DNA of 64,000 nucleotides from assembly GCA_030267565.1 (NCBI GenBank), contig BRXU01000060.1, forward strand, positions 62,001-126,000, given 5' to 3'. Shown piece by piece: positions 35,138 through 47,400 of this stretch. Origin of the DNA: Pleodorina starrii (taxonomy: Eukaryota; Chlorophyta; Chlorophyceae; Chlamydomonadales; Volvocaceae). The translations under genes were made by a program, and so were the position numbers. How positions within the stretch are numbered: the first letter of the stretch is position 1; each line of letters starts with the position of its first letter. Under the pieces are notes generated by a model that was not told the DNA's origin, ran no database searches, and was given only the letters and a program-made list of their open reading frames with translations.

Positions 35138-36995
35138 CAGCAAAGGTTGTACCCCCAAACTGCCCGCTCCAGTTCCCCATTGCGTCTACGTTCCGGTTCC
35201 CATAACGGGCTAGCTTCCATGTCCCCGCCTACCCTGCTAGCAAATGCTTGATCGGATGGGATGGGTGCAAAGCATCGACAATGTCGTCGCGCACACCGTT
35301 TGAATCCTACCACGTCTTACCCCTCCATTGCTACTGCAATGCCCTTTTCATCGTAACTTTGATGGAGATTTCCCTCCGAGCAAGCCGAGACTGCGAACCA
35401 TTGCCGCCTAGTCGCCCTCACTCGCGCGCCATGCCCCCTCCCATCCTCACCGACGCGAGCTCGGCCCACCTCCAGCATGCAGCTCCTCGTGCACCTCTTC
35501 CTCTGCCTCGTCTACATGTTGGCCTTCGCTGCTCCTCCCCCTTGCACTGCTCGCTCAGCCGCCATCCAGCAGCTCCACCACATAGCATCCACCCACTACA
35601 TACTGCTTGTCCATGTGGATAGGGACACCACCCACACCGCCAGCAGAATGCTATATCTGCGCGCGAGCGAGAAGCAATCGGGCCGCCAGCGATAGATGAA
35701 AGACGCGGCCTGCAGAGGGTAGTTCAGGCCGCGGCAATGGGGATGAGGGTCGAGGCTAATTACAAGGGTGTGGATGGCGGCCCAATGCCGGCAGTGGGCG
35801 CGCAAAAGCGATATCCCTTACTATGGGCGCCCCTCCCCAAGCCTCTCTCACACCGCCTAGCTAGATAGATGGTTGTCCTGTCTTGGCGCCAAGGGCATCG
35901 TATTATCGCGCTTTCTGGCGTAGATATATATGCTCGCCTTTTCGCGCCTGGTCCGTACCGTGCCGCCAGGTGCCGCTTGCCCTGCCGCGTAACTTTCCTG
36001 CCGCCTGTTCGGCGCTTCCCGCTGCCAGCCCTTCCCACGTGCACCGCTGCCTCTCCGACCCCTGCCCCCGGAGTGGTATTTGGCAAATTGTAATACGGAG
36101 GCGTCTGCGCGGGTTTGTGACCGGGGTGGCGAGTCAAACAGGTTGTTGTTACTGTGTGTGTTCCATGATTGCTTGGGGAGTGCGTAAATCCCATACCGGA
36201 ATGACTACCCACACGGGGTAGGTGCTTTCTTCGCCGAGCATGCTAGCTGTTTCTGAGCAGGGGGCCGGGCTTCCGGCAACCTGAGGCCTCGAAAGGTGGG
36301 GGGGGGTGTCCCGCTATCCTCGCCAATCATGGATGAACTGTCTTATGCGGCTTGCCCGGGGACCGCCACAGGCCCAACTCCGACCCAGATCTCGGACGAC
36401 GGGCCATCCCCGCCGGCAGGACGCTGCTGGCTGCCGACGGCAGCGCATCGGAAGTGCGCATGCCGCGTAAAGCAGGCATCGACGTCCCTCCGTCGCTTTG
36501 ACGCTGTCGCCAAGAAAGGTGCCTGGTCGAGGAACTTACTAAGGTTCGTACTACCGTAGCTACATGAAGTTTATGAAATTTACTTGGCCCCTGCAGCTCG
36601 CTTAGAAGTTCAGAGGGGTGCGTGTCAAAACATAAAAGGCTTTACAGTCAGATGTAGATCGACACAATTGTAACTACAAAAGGACCCACTGCAAAACAAC
36701 CCGGAAACATCGACTCTTGCAGACGAAACCGCACCCTTCTAAGAAAAAATATAATATATGCCTAGATTGAAACGTTCGTTGCTTATATTGTGCAGAGATC
36801 CCCGGTGCTTCATACTGTGGCGTCCCGTCGGGTCTGAGGTGCCTTATGCTCGGATATGTAATTGAAATTTCGACCAACATCATATAATTCTGAACGGCTG
36901 AAGTTCGGGGTGGCGGCGTCCCTGGTGTTTACGTCCGGAAGGGGCGTCAGCCTAACCCCAGACCCCGGAAAGCCTCCATCAAGCTATACTTTTAA
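35138..36995. other. Divergent intergenic region
   Basis: This lies between the 5' ends of the SET gene (minus) and the BtuF-like gene (plus) and should contain both promoters. Its GC content is lower in 36540-36900. No coding chain was recognised. Confidence 0.5.
36748..36760 (+). promoter_or_regulatory. TATA-like element upstream of the BtuF-like gene
   Basis: AATATAATATATG lies about 240 bases before the ATG at 36996, in the most AT-rich part of the intergenic region. This is positional evidence only. Confidence 0.25.
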
Positions 36996-39900
36996 ATGCA
37001 ACGCAAACCATCAGCAAAGGCGCCGGGTGCGACGCCTGTGGCTGCGTCTCTCCCCGCGCTGCGCGTGCTGTCGCTGCTGCCCGGCGCCACGGACACCGTC
37101 AGGGCCTTGGGCGCGGCTGACCTGCTGGTTGGGCGGACGCACGAGGTGGGTCTGAAGCGCTGCAAGTCTCAGCGGGGCAAAGCAGTCTTCCGCATGCTTC
37201 TGGGAGGTTTATGCAGACCTTTATGAGATTTCATGTGGGCGGCGCGCTCCAGAGCTCGGTGACCCTAGCACCCTGCCCGCGGCGATGCCCCTCCCCCACC
37301 GCCGGCGACAACCGCGGCTCAAACGACGGATGTGCCGCTTGCCACCTTGCGTTGATGGCTGCATGGTCGCTCCGCAACGAATCGCCGACGACGAGCCCTT
37401 TAGCTTTCGTCGCCCCCGATCGCTTCGACCTGTCGCAGTGCGACTGGCCCGAGCTCCAGCGGCTGCCCGCAATCACCTCTGACAAGCTGGGCCCTATGCA
37501 ACCCGCGGATTTGGATGCTGCCATGGTGAGGCCGGTGGGGCGCAGGCTTTGTCCAGTGTGTGTGGAGGGGAGGGGGGGTTATTAAGAGTGCGATGCGTGT
37601 GTGCGTGTGTGAAAGGTGGGGATAAAGGGGGGTATATATATACCGTTTCGCTCGGTGCGTGACGGGAGCCGTGGTGGCGGCGGGGGCGCAATGGAATGGA
37701 ATGTGCAGCTTTCTTGCAGGGATGTCCATTGGGAACCCATTGGGAAGCCGCCCTTCCCGTCCTGTCCTTGCGTCTGTGTCATTTGTAGGAAAGGAAAACG
37801 GCGCTCTCAGTCCCTGTGATGTGCTCCCTGGATGTGTTCCGCCGACATGGTGCTTCTGCGTTTATTTGTTTGCTTATCTCTTTGTAACTTATTTGTTCGT
37901 ATGTACGCGCAGTCGGCCTGCAGCGGCGCGCTGCCGACGCTGGGCTGGTGCGGCGGCGGCGCCGCGCTGCTGGACCAGGGCCTGTCGCCGTACCGTACGG
38001 ACGTGGAGCGGCTGGCGGAGCTGCGGCCGGATGTCATCCTGACGCAGATGCAGGTACGATACGGCGTCGTACGAACCTTTGCACGGACAGCGGGAGCTCG
38101 CCCGGCCGTGGTGTTGGCATGGTGGGAGCCTTCGAGTAATGGGGCTTCCCGTCGTTCGACAAACCGGTTGGGTGGAAGCCTCGGTTGTGCGTGCCCTCCC
38201 CCCCGGCCAGCGTAATTGCCCCTCCATCTTCCGCGTTCGTAGATACCTCCAACCTAGCAATGACCTCGCCTTCCCAGTTCCCACTCACCGCAAGCTTCCC
38301 TGTTTCTGCCGCAACCTGCCCGTAACACGCCCTCCGACCGACCCATGGGTCACCGCGTACCAATGGCGCCACTGACGTCCACGCACGCGGCCACCAGGGC
38401 CTGGGACCCGACCTGTCGCCCGACCACTTCCTCGTGGCTCTGGAGCAGCTGCTGGGCTACCGCCCCGTCGTCGTGCATCTGGCGGCGCTGGAGATGGAGG
38501 GCGTGTGGGCGGACATGCGCGCCATATCGGAAGCGCTGAAGCTGGGCCGGGAGGGCGCGGCAGCGATCCAGGGTAGGCTGCTCGTGTGGGAGGCAGAGGA
38601 TATAGTAAAAAAGGCTAACGAGGCAAGCTGGCAGGGCGGAGTGAGGGGCATGTAAAGCAGTCCAAAGACGCATGCTGACTGGGAGGGAGGGAGTGAGTAA
38701 CAGGCGGGGCGGAAGGGAGAGGGCGGAGAGGGAAGGCAGGGTTTTGCTGTTGTTCTTAGTGGGCCTCTCGGCTTAGGTAATTCACGAGTTCGGTCCTTCT
38801 CTCCTCTTAAGCAGCCTCCCCGCTCGCCATTGCTGCTGTAATTACCGTGCCACTCCTTCGCACTACCGTACTGGCGCCGAAGCGTGGGCCCCGCGCCTGC
38901 GTTGTGGCAAGCAGCCGAGCGGACATGATCTACGTCTCGTGCATGCGTGCAGCGATAGCTCCCTGCCATGTCCCATGTGGTACCTCCCCTTCCCTTTCCC
39001 GCCCCCTTGCCGTCCCCGCGGCGGCCCTACGGCCGCAACACGATTCCTTCGGACCCCAACTGACGCACCGCACCGCGTCGCCGGAGCCGACCGGTCCCCT
39101 TACCGCCCCAGCACCCACCGGCCCCGCTGCGGTCTCATCTTTACTCACCCCCCACTTGACCCCATTGATCGCCTACGTCCCTCCGCTGCGGTATCCGTAT
39201 GTGTGACCGGCTGACCCGACCCCACCGGTCGTTTACGATATCGTCTGTGTGACTCGCTGTACCCCCACCCGGATGGGCCCCATCGGGACGGGCAGGTCTG
39301 CAGCGGCGGCTCCAAGCCGCTTCCGAGGGGGCCCGCGGGCGGCATCGACCCCGCGTGGCGGTGGTGCAGTGGCCGGACCCGCTGTTCGCGGCGGGAGGCT
39401 GGGTGCCGCAGCTGGTGGAGATGGCGGGGGCGCGGGACGTGCTGGGCCGCGTGGAGGAGGCGGCCACCTTCACCGCACAGCAGCTGGCGGGTAGGGCGGA
39501 GAGGCGGGGAACTGGGGGAAGTAAAAAACGATACCGTGGAGAGTCGGGGTCGGGGTCGGGTGTTGAGACCTGGGTGGGCAGTGAAACCGCACAGCAGGGC
39601 AACTGGCGGGTAGGTAAGAAAAACGATACCGCAGCGGAGGGACGTAGGCGACCGAGAACCCATGGCGGGTAGGGTGGCTGGGCAGTGGCGCGCAGCGGTG
39701 TTTGTGTACAGTATCGATGCCTGGCAGGTGGGTGGCCGCCCCAAGAACCTCCCGGGGGACGCCAGGCCCCTGCCAGTGGAGCAGGTACCCGTAGTCTCGT
39801 CTGGACACACCGGCGTGCGCTACGGCACCCTAGCAGCACTCGACAAGCCCTAGTCCCGCCTGCTAGCCACGGCCTTCGCTCGGGAATTGGCGTCCGTCCA

Positions 39901-40395
39901 TCGCTTCCACGGTTGCGCGCCCACGGCCCTGTGCTGAAATTCCTCTCCCGCTTCCCGCATCCCGCCTCCCAATCGCTGCGGCTGATATGTTCATTACCTG
40001 CACCCTGCCCCCCCGCCCCCCTGCCAGATGCCCGCCCTGACGTGCTGGTGTTTGGGCTGTGCGGATTCGGCCTGGCGGAGTCGCAGCGTCTCGCGGCGCA
40101 GGCGCTGGAGCAGCTGACGGCCGCGTGCGGCGGCGGATCCAGCGCGGCGGCAGAGGCGCTGCGCAGGGCGCGCGTGATCGTGACCGATGGCCTGCGGGTC
40201 TTTAGCCGGCCGGGGCCGTGGCTGATACCCTCCCTGGAGGTCCTCGTCGAGGCTTTGCATGGGGAGGCGCAGGGATACGGCCACGAGGGCAGGCTGTGGG
40301 CGCTGATGCCGCCGTCGCCCGGCGCCGTGGCGGCAACGGCACCGACCCGTGGGTCGGCGGGGATAGGCGGTGTCGCCGGCGGGGCCGCTACGTGA
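36996..40395 (+). CDS. BtuF/periplasmic-binding-type (Fe3+/cobalamin-binding fold) protein
   Basis: Six exons: 36996-37145, 37439-37525, 37913-38053, 38398-38572, 39296-39490 and 40028-40395. All phases agree, giving 371 aa. The sequence follows the helical-backbone metal/B12-receptor (BtuF-like) family: RVLSLLPGATDTVRALG (23-39), then DLLVGRTHECDWP (about 42-54; family consensus D-x-L-VG-x-SHECD-(Y/W)-P). Next come ERLAELRPDVILTQMQ, GYRPVVVHL, RVAVVQWPDPLFAAGGWVPQLVEMAGA (the conserved V-x2-(V/L)EW-x-DP-x4-G-x-W-x2-(D/E)L block), and PDVLVFGLCGFGLAES. Bacterial relatives capture cobalamin or siderophores outside the membrane. Here there is no convincing signal peptide and no ABC permease beside it, so location and ligand are unknown. 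The conserved introns show it is a resident nuclear gene; an ultimate bacterial origin is inference. Confidence 0.85.
39614..39665 (+). repeat. Dispersed repeat block A, reverse orientation, in BtuF-like intron 5
   Basis: GATACCGCAGCGGAGGGACG, then TAGGCGACCGAGAACCCA and TGGCGGG. Nearly identical strings occur at 44206-44262 and 54389-54446, and the reverse complement at about 39161-39192. An upstream degenerate partial copy lies at about 39524-39545. Confidence 0.7.
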
Positions 40396-41440
40396 AAAGG
40401 CGCGCGGGCGCGTCGTGTGGGTGCGTGCGTGTGTGGGGGGAGTTCTGCGCACGACTGCGATGCAATGCAGACAGCGGGGAGGCTTGCTCGGGGAAAAGGA
40501 TGTGGAGAAGGGGCGCAATGGGCGCATTGCTGCGTTGCGCGTCGTCTCACAGTTGCAGGACGGATTGCACAGCAGGACGGGTTGAAATACAACGTGCGAT
40601 GGCCCTTGTGCTGGCTGTGGACGTTACCAAGGCCATTGAGCATACCTCCAGCTTCCAGCATTCCTCCAGCGCCCCACTATAAGCCAATGCCGTCTTGGCT
40701 GCGCCGGCGCCCTCAACAGGGCTGAATTCCGTGCACCTACACGGCACGCGTGAGCAATGTCCTTTTCTTCGCTTCGGTTGTGGCCAGGGACTCGTCAAGG
40801 CTGCGGACTGTTACCAGTGCCGCGATTTTCACAGCGTAGAACGGGCAAAGCGCTGACAACCAGTAGGCAAACCTATCCGTTAGGTACGAGGTGGGTCAAC
40901 GGTTACCTCAGTGACTGTGACACTATGTCTTATGACTCGCTCCATATGCTTATAGGACAAGTCATATGAGAGCTTATCTTTGCGCCTCCTTCAGTCTCAT
41001 ATATGTAAAATGCTCTGAATGTATCGAGCTTCTGGCCCCACCAACTCAAACCTACTGTAATATATGAACACATTACCGTATGAAATTACATGGATGCAGG
41101 TTAAAACGAGAAACAGTTGCTTTCAGCAGCGTACGGCAATGTCTCCGTCATTTGTTCGGCCTTGGGCCTTCGCTTGCCGACAAAGCAAAGGCAAAACCTA
41201 CATTCAACAGCGCAGTTTTTATTTCATGTTGGTACTTTGGCATTACCTGGGTAATAAGTTTTCCAGTCATGACTTCGAGCTGCATGCATTCGACAGACTA
41301 ATCTACCAAAAATGCTCTTGCAACGTTCATTATGGTCGACATATTGTATTGCCGCAACACTTGGCTAGACTGGAGGGTAGAGGTAGACATTTCACACTTT
41401 GCGTGGCCTTGCGGCGTCATTACGGCGTACACGAGCGGAG
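40396..41440. other. Intergenic: 3' region of the BtuF-like gene and 5' region of the next gene
   Basis: AT content rises at 40900-41400. TGTAA occurs at 41004-41008 and 41056-41060; either could end the BtuF-like transcript. An ATG-started open frame at 41064 overlaps the next gene's first exon in another frame and has no family signature. Confidence 0.4.
41004..41008 (+). terminator. TGTAA poly(A) signal candidate, BtuF-like gene
   Basis: It is the first TGTAA downstream of the stop codon (609 bases), with a second copy at 41056. The distance is long, so confidence is low. Confidence 0.3.
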
Positions 41441-44400
41441 ATGGACGAGGAGAAGAACAAGTTCGACAGGGCGCGGCGCCTGCTGTCGCGGGTTATGGCG
41501 CGGCTGGTCCAGCAGGCCTTCCTGCGATGGAAGGTGGGCGGGTCCTGCCCCGCAACTGTGCTCTGGGCCTTGCCGCATAGAAGGGGCGCTTGCCACCCTC
41601 ACCACTTCCGCCGCGGTGCCCGGATTGCCTCACCCACGTACGCGCTGTGTCCCGCTGACGCTTGCCGGGTGTCACTGAAGGCCCCGGCCCTGGCCCCCTG
41701 CGCGCTCAGGGCACCTTCTGCAGAGGCGTGCGTCTGCTGCGCATCCTACAGTCCCATGATCCTCCCACTACACATCACGTGCACATACCCCCCTTCCCCC
41801 TCCTAATACACACACATACACATACACATACTCATACACACACACCCCGAAAGTGCACTTCTTAACACGCGAATACCTACCGTACAATACTTGAATTCTT
41901 CATACGCCGTTTACACACCTCCCTGTCCCGCTCCCGCAGATGCACTGTCGCTTCGAAAAGACCATCAAGGAGCTGGGGGCCGTGGTTGACCCGGTCGCGG
42001 TAAGGCGGGGGAAGAGGGGCGGGGGAGCCGCGGAGGAGAGGAGGGCGGGCGGAGGGGGAAGAGGGGCGGGCACCAGGGAGGGCCGCCCATTCGCCCGCCC
42101 GCTCGAAAGCTTTGTAAAAAGTCGGAGGGCCGGCCATGCTCCAGAGAGCATTGCCGCGGCCTTCGCCCAGCGACGCCCTGCGATTGGTGCTACACGGGGG
42201 CCAGCCCAGGCGCGCGGGCGGGGAGTGTGACCGGCGGAGGCCCCGGCGGAGACCCGCCGCCCGTCGCCCGTGCCCGGGGAGCGCGCCCGCACCCACACCT
42301 GCACCCACACTCGCACCCGCGCCCGAGCCCGAGGCAGCGTGGCTGCAGCTCCCTCGCGGACCTGAGGGAGGTTCCGGCGGGTGTCCGTCGGTCTGATGCC
42401 GCGGTCCTGGGGTCGAAGGCAGCGGGAGGGAGCGGAAGGGAGTGGAAGGGGGCGTAGCCGGACGGGGCGTAAGGCGCCGGAGGTCCGCGACTTGAGCCGC
42501 CAGAGCCCCGGTCCTGCGCGGACAGGGGCGGTGGGGTCCGGTCGACACGTCTTATCGGGCCGGCTGGGCTGGGCGGAGAGCTGGGCTGGCTGGGCTGGGC
42601 TGGGCCGGGCGGTGGTCTGGGCGGTGGATCGGCCGGCCTCTGCTCCTCTGTTTGCCTGCGGGGTGCGGGAGCTTCAGCGTACTGCACGCTCGTCGGCCCG
42701 CCGTCCCCCCCGCCGGCTTATACGTGGATAACCCTCCCGCCTGTGCTGGAGCCGGAGCAGCCGCGGCGCCCAGCAGCCTGCCTCTGCCCTGCCCAGCCCG
42801 ACACCCAGCTCAGCCCAACGCGCCCCGGCCCCCGACCCTCACCACAGGCTTCCTCGGTGCCGCACTGTTTTGCCGCTGGTTGCCTTGGACTCCGATGCAT
42901 AGCGCTGAGTGCCCCCCGTCCAAATAATACCCTTCCACCTGCCTCAGCCTCAATCCCTCCCGCCCGTCTGGTTCCCGCCTGCCATGCCCTTGCCCGGGTC
43001 CTCCCAACCCCCCCAAACTTCCTTCGTTTACCCCGCCCCGCCCCAAACCCCCGCCCGGCCCCACGGGCCTGTACGTGGATAACCTCCACCCCCACCCATA
43101 TCCCCCCCACGACCCACCCACCCCCGCCGGCCCCCAGGATGTGTTGGACAAGCTGCCCGAGAACCGCACCCCCACCGACGTGCAGAGGCTAATGCCGCTG
43201 GTGACGCAGGTGGGTGCGGACTGCGGGCGGTAGCAGCAGCAGCAGCAGCAGTGACAAACAGGAGAAATCGGCAGCGACAGCGGTAGCAGCAGCGGCAGCG
43301 GGAGAGAGCGGCAGCGACAGTAGCGAGCAATGAATGGCGGGGGGACCACTGTGGCGGGGCGGGGGCACAGCTGGGGGCATCGTCTTGCGTCGGGGGGGGG
43401 AGGGTGGCGGTAGCGGTGGCGGCGGGGGAAACGGGATTGTGTGAGGATGAAGCTGGCGAAGGCGGGTGAACGTGGCGGCGGCGGCGGCAGCGGCGGCGGC
43501 GGCAGCGGCGGCGGCAGCGGCGGCGGCAGCGGCGGCGGCGGCAGCGGCGGCGGCGGCAGCGGCGGCGTCCACCTTGCGAGATCCCAGCAACTCAACGCGC
43601 ACCCCCCACCGCGCGCCGCAGCATCCATCCTCGCCACCGAACCCCGACCACACCCTCCAACCACAAAACCCAAAACCAACATCGCCCGCATCTCTCGGCC
43701 TGCCTCGGTTCTGGCCGGCAATCACGCTTCGCTTCGCTTCACTCTGCTTTCTACAATCTCCGTACTGCCCCCCCCCCAAAACAACAACGTGGATAACCCC
43801 CAAGGAAAAACACCCCCTTCCCTGCGGCCCCAGATCGACGCCTACCGCCCCCTCCACCAGCCCGTCCGCGAGCTGCTGGCCTCCTACCTCCAGCTCGCCA
43901 TACTAACCGATCGTACGGAGCTGCCCCGTGGGCCGACCGACAACGCCTGCCTGTTCTCCGTTGTGTACGGCAGCATGACGGCGCTGGTTGGCGACCCGGC
44001 GGATCCCGCGCTGGCGTCCATTCGGGCGTTCGCGGGTGGGTGGGTTGGGGTGTGGGGGGTTGTGGGGAGGGTGGACGGGGGTGGGTGAGGGGGTGGGGGT
44101 GGACGGGGGTAGGGTGGATGGCTGGACGGGGGTGGACGGGGGTTGGTGGGCGGTTGGGGAGGTTAAGTGGCTGGGTGGGTGGCTGGACGGGTGGGTGGGT
44201 AACAGTAACCGATACCGCAGCGGCGGGACGGCCGAGTAGGCGACACAGAACCCACCCGCCATGTACTTCGGACCAGACGCACCTAGCGCCTGACCAATAC
44301 CACCGGAAGAGCTGCGGACCGCGTCGCCGTCACCACCACCGGACCAACCAACCGACCAACCCTGACGGACGAATACGGTAGGGCACGCGCGACCATCACA

Positions 44401-47400
44401 GCAACAGCACGAGAATGCCCACACAGCAGCATGAGGACCCGACGAACGAAGCACTCATGCCATCCGCTCGCCCGCACCCTCTTCCTCACCCGCCCTCCCC
44501 CTCTTCCTCACCCGCCCTCCCCCTCTTCCTCACCCGCCCTCCCCCTCTTCCTCACCCGCCCTTCCCCCCCGCGCCCTCTCCCGCACTAATCGGCTCCCGC
44601 AGCCGAGCAGCTGAGTCGGGAGCCCCAATCCAGTAGCCCCGAGGGCAGCATGCACCGCATGTTGACCCGCACGCCCAGCTCCAAAACCCGGTCCGGCGGC
44701 GGCCCCTCTGGGGGGGTGGAGAGATCCGACAGCAGTGCAAGTCTGGGAGGGGGAGGCGGAGGCGGAGGCGGTGGGGAGGAGGGCCAGCAGCAGCAGGCGC
44801 AGACGCAGCGGCGGCTGTTGGCCGCGGCGACGGTCAAGGTGATGGCGGTGGGGGCGATGGCGGCGGCTTCGGGGGAGCGGCGAGGAGGAGGAGGAGGAGC
44901 GGGAGCTCAGTCGGGTGGGGTGGCGGTGCCCGTGGACAAGGTAGGGAGGGGAGGGGGTAAAAGAAAACGGCCCGGGGAGGGGGAGAGGGAGGGGTGTGTG
45001 TGTGTGGGGGGGGGGGTACGTGTGAGGTCCCGCGCCCCTGGCGCCCAAAAGAGGCTGTCGCGCCCCCACCCCCCCCCCCAAAAAAACAACAAAGCCACAA
45101 CCCCCTAACCCGCTCGCCCACTCCACCCCATCCCATCCCAGCCCGTTCACTTGCTGCAGTCAAGCACCATTGCCGCAGCCCCACCGCGACCCGCCCCCCA
45201 CCCCCCCCGCCCCACCCCGCTCCGAAACTATAAGCAGGATCCCCCCCGGCTGTGGCGCACCGTGGTCGAGACCATCTCCAAGCTAGCCAAGCTGCAGAAG
45301 GCCCAGGCGATGCGCGAGCTAGCAGCCCAGCACGCAGCAGCCCTGGAGGACATGGCCGCGGGGGTGGTGGGCCGCGCAGCGGCGGCGGCGGGCGGCAAGG
45401 CCGCGGCGGCGGCGCTGGCGTCGGCGGCGGCGGGCGGGCTGGGCGGTGGCAAGGCCGGCGCGGCGGCGCTGGGCCTGGGCGGGGCGCTGCGTCCGGGCAG
45501 CCCCGGCGGCGGTGCGGCGGCTGCTGCGATTGAGGAGGCCTATCTGGCGCTGCTGCCGGCGTTGGCGGCTTTGCGGACGCAGGTGGCGGTGGTCCACATG
45601 GGGCAGTCATTCTCCGGGAGGTAGGATGGGTGTGTGTTTGGGGGGGGGGTGTCGTGGAGGTGGGGGAGCCTGGGGGGGGGGGGATAACAAGGAAATACCG
45701 CCCGTCCGTCGGGGGGGGGGGTGAGAGCGGGTGGGGACGCGGGTGGGGTGGTGATGTACATGATCCCGCCCGTCCGCCCGTCCGTCCGTCGGTGGCGTGT
45801 GTTGCTGCTGGCGTGTTTATGTGTGTGCTCATCCGGCCTTCTCGCCTTTTTGCCGCCCCCTTGACCCCCTTTTTTTCCGCACTCCCGGATTCCCCTTCCC
45901 CCCCCGGGGCCCTCACTCCCTGCCTTCCCAGAGGCACCTGTACGGCACCTATACGGTCCATACACACTCACACACACGCGTTCTGTCGCTTTGCGTTTTC
46001 TTGTCTTGTGTTTTCTCATGTTGTATTCCTTTGCATTATGCTGTATTGTTGTTGTTGCTGTTGTTGTGCTTTGTTTTTGTTGTTGTTGTTGTTGTTCAGG
46101 GAGCTTGTTTGTTCGGAGGAGGCGGGCCTGGTCCAGGATGTGGGTCCCGGCTCCTCCGCGGGGCACCTGGGGCTGCCGGGTCGGGCGGTGGCGGCGGTGG
46201 TGCCGCAGGAGACGGTGGTGGCGCTGGTGTACGTCAGTCGGGAGGTGTACCACAGGGCCATGGCCATGCAGGTACGGATGTACGAGCAAAAGTACGACGG
46301 CGGATGGAGGGAGCGGGGTGGGGGGCGGGGGGTGGGCAAGCGGGTGCCGTGGGGCGGTGGGGCGGTGGGGCGTCGGGAGGCAGGCGGGGATGGAGGTGGG
46401 GGAAGGGGGGCGGGTTCGGACGTCCTCAAATCCCCACGCCCCCACACCCATACTCCCACCCCCGCCAACGCAGTCTCCGTTCCTTCGCTGCGGTATCTTC
46501 TTTATTACTCCCACACCCACACTCCCACACCCACCCCTCGCCTCCCTCCTCCCCTCCCCTCCCCTTCCCTCCTCTCTCCTCCCCTCTCCCCTCCCCTCTG
46601 TCCGCAGTCCGAGATCTCTGTCCGGCGGGCTGTGGACAGCTGCTGCCGGCTTCCCTTCCTGCGCCACACCCCCCTCAAGGAGCTCTACCGCCTGTCCAGA
46701 CACCTGCAGGAGGTCACATTCCAAGCGGGGGAGGTGCTGCTGAACCAGGTGGGGGGGGGAGGGAGGGGGGGCGGGGGGGGTGGGGGGGGGGGTGGTGGAG
46801 GGGGTGGGGGTGGTGTTGGGGGTGGGGTTGGTGGAGGGGGTGGGGTTGGTGGAGGGGGTGTGGGGGTGGGGGTGGGGGTGGGGTTGGAGGGGGGGAGAAG
46901 CGTCACCGGCAGCAAAGGTGACTTCGCAGAAGGGGAGTGGGGAAGGGCTGTGCAGATAGAGACAGTCCAAAGGGGAGGGGGGCAGGAGTGGGGAGGGAGA
47001 GGGGTGTGTGTGGTGGTTGGGGGAGGAGAGCGCAGCGGAGTGAGGGGAAAGACGTGGTGGGGCAGGTGGGGGTGGGATTTAGGGGATGGGGAGTTGGAGG
47101 AGGTGGCTGCTGCACCAGGTGAGGGTGTGAGTGTGTGTGTATGGCCGGGGGGAGAGGGAGGAGGGGGGAGGGCTATGCCGCGTAGGGTGTTTTGTCGTTC
47201 CTGTACCTGGTCTCAAACCGACTTGGTTGGGTTGCAGCGACCAGCTCCTCTTGGCGGCGCGCGCTCCGCTCCCCTTGAAACCCACTCCCTTCCCCCCCCC
47301 ACCCCCCGTCTGCGCCGCTGCGGGTTCATCTTCACTACTCCCCTCACCCGCCTGCGTTGCCGACCCATTGCCGGTGCCTCCCCCGGTCCTCCTTCCCCCT

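Noticed and set aside
41064..41678. ATG-started open frame of 204 codons upstream of and overlapping the CNBD gene
   Set aside because: It is in a different frame from the phase-supported exon at 41441, its composition looks non-coding, and it starts 4 bases after a TGTAA.
43441..43720. Poly-Gly/Ser and poly-Ala coding potential at the GGC/AGC repeat
   Set aside because: It lies between two exons with matching phase and is best explained as an intronic trinucleotide expansion.
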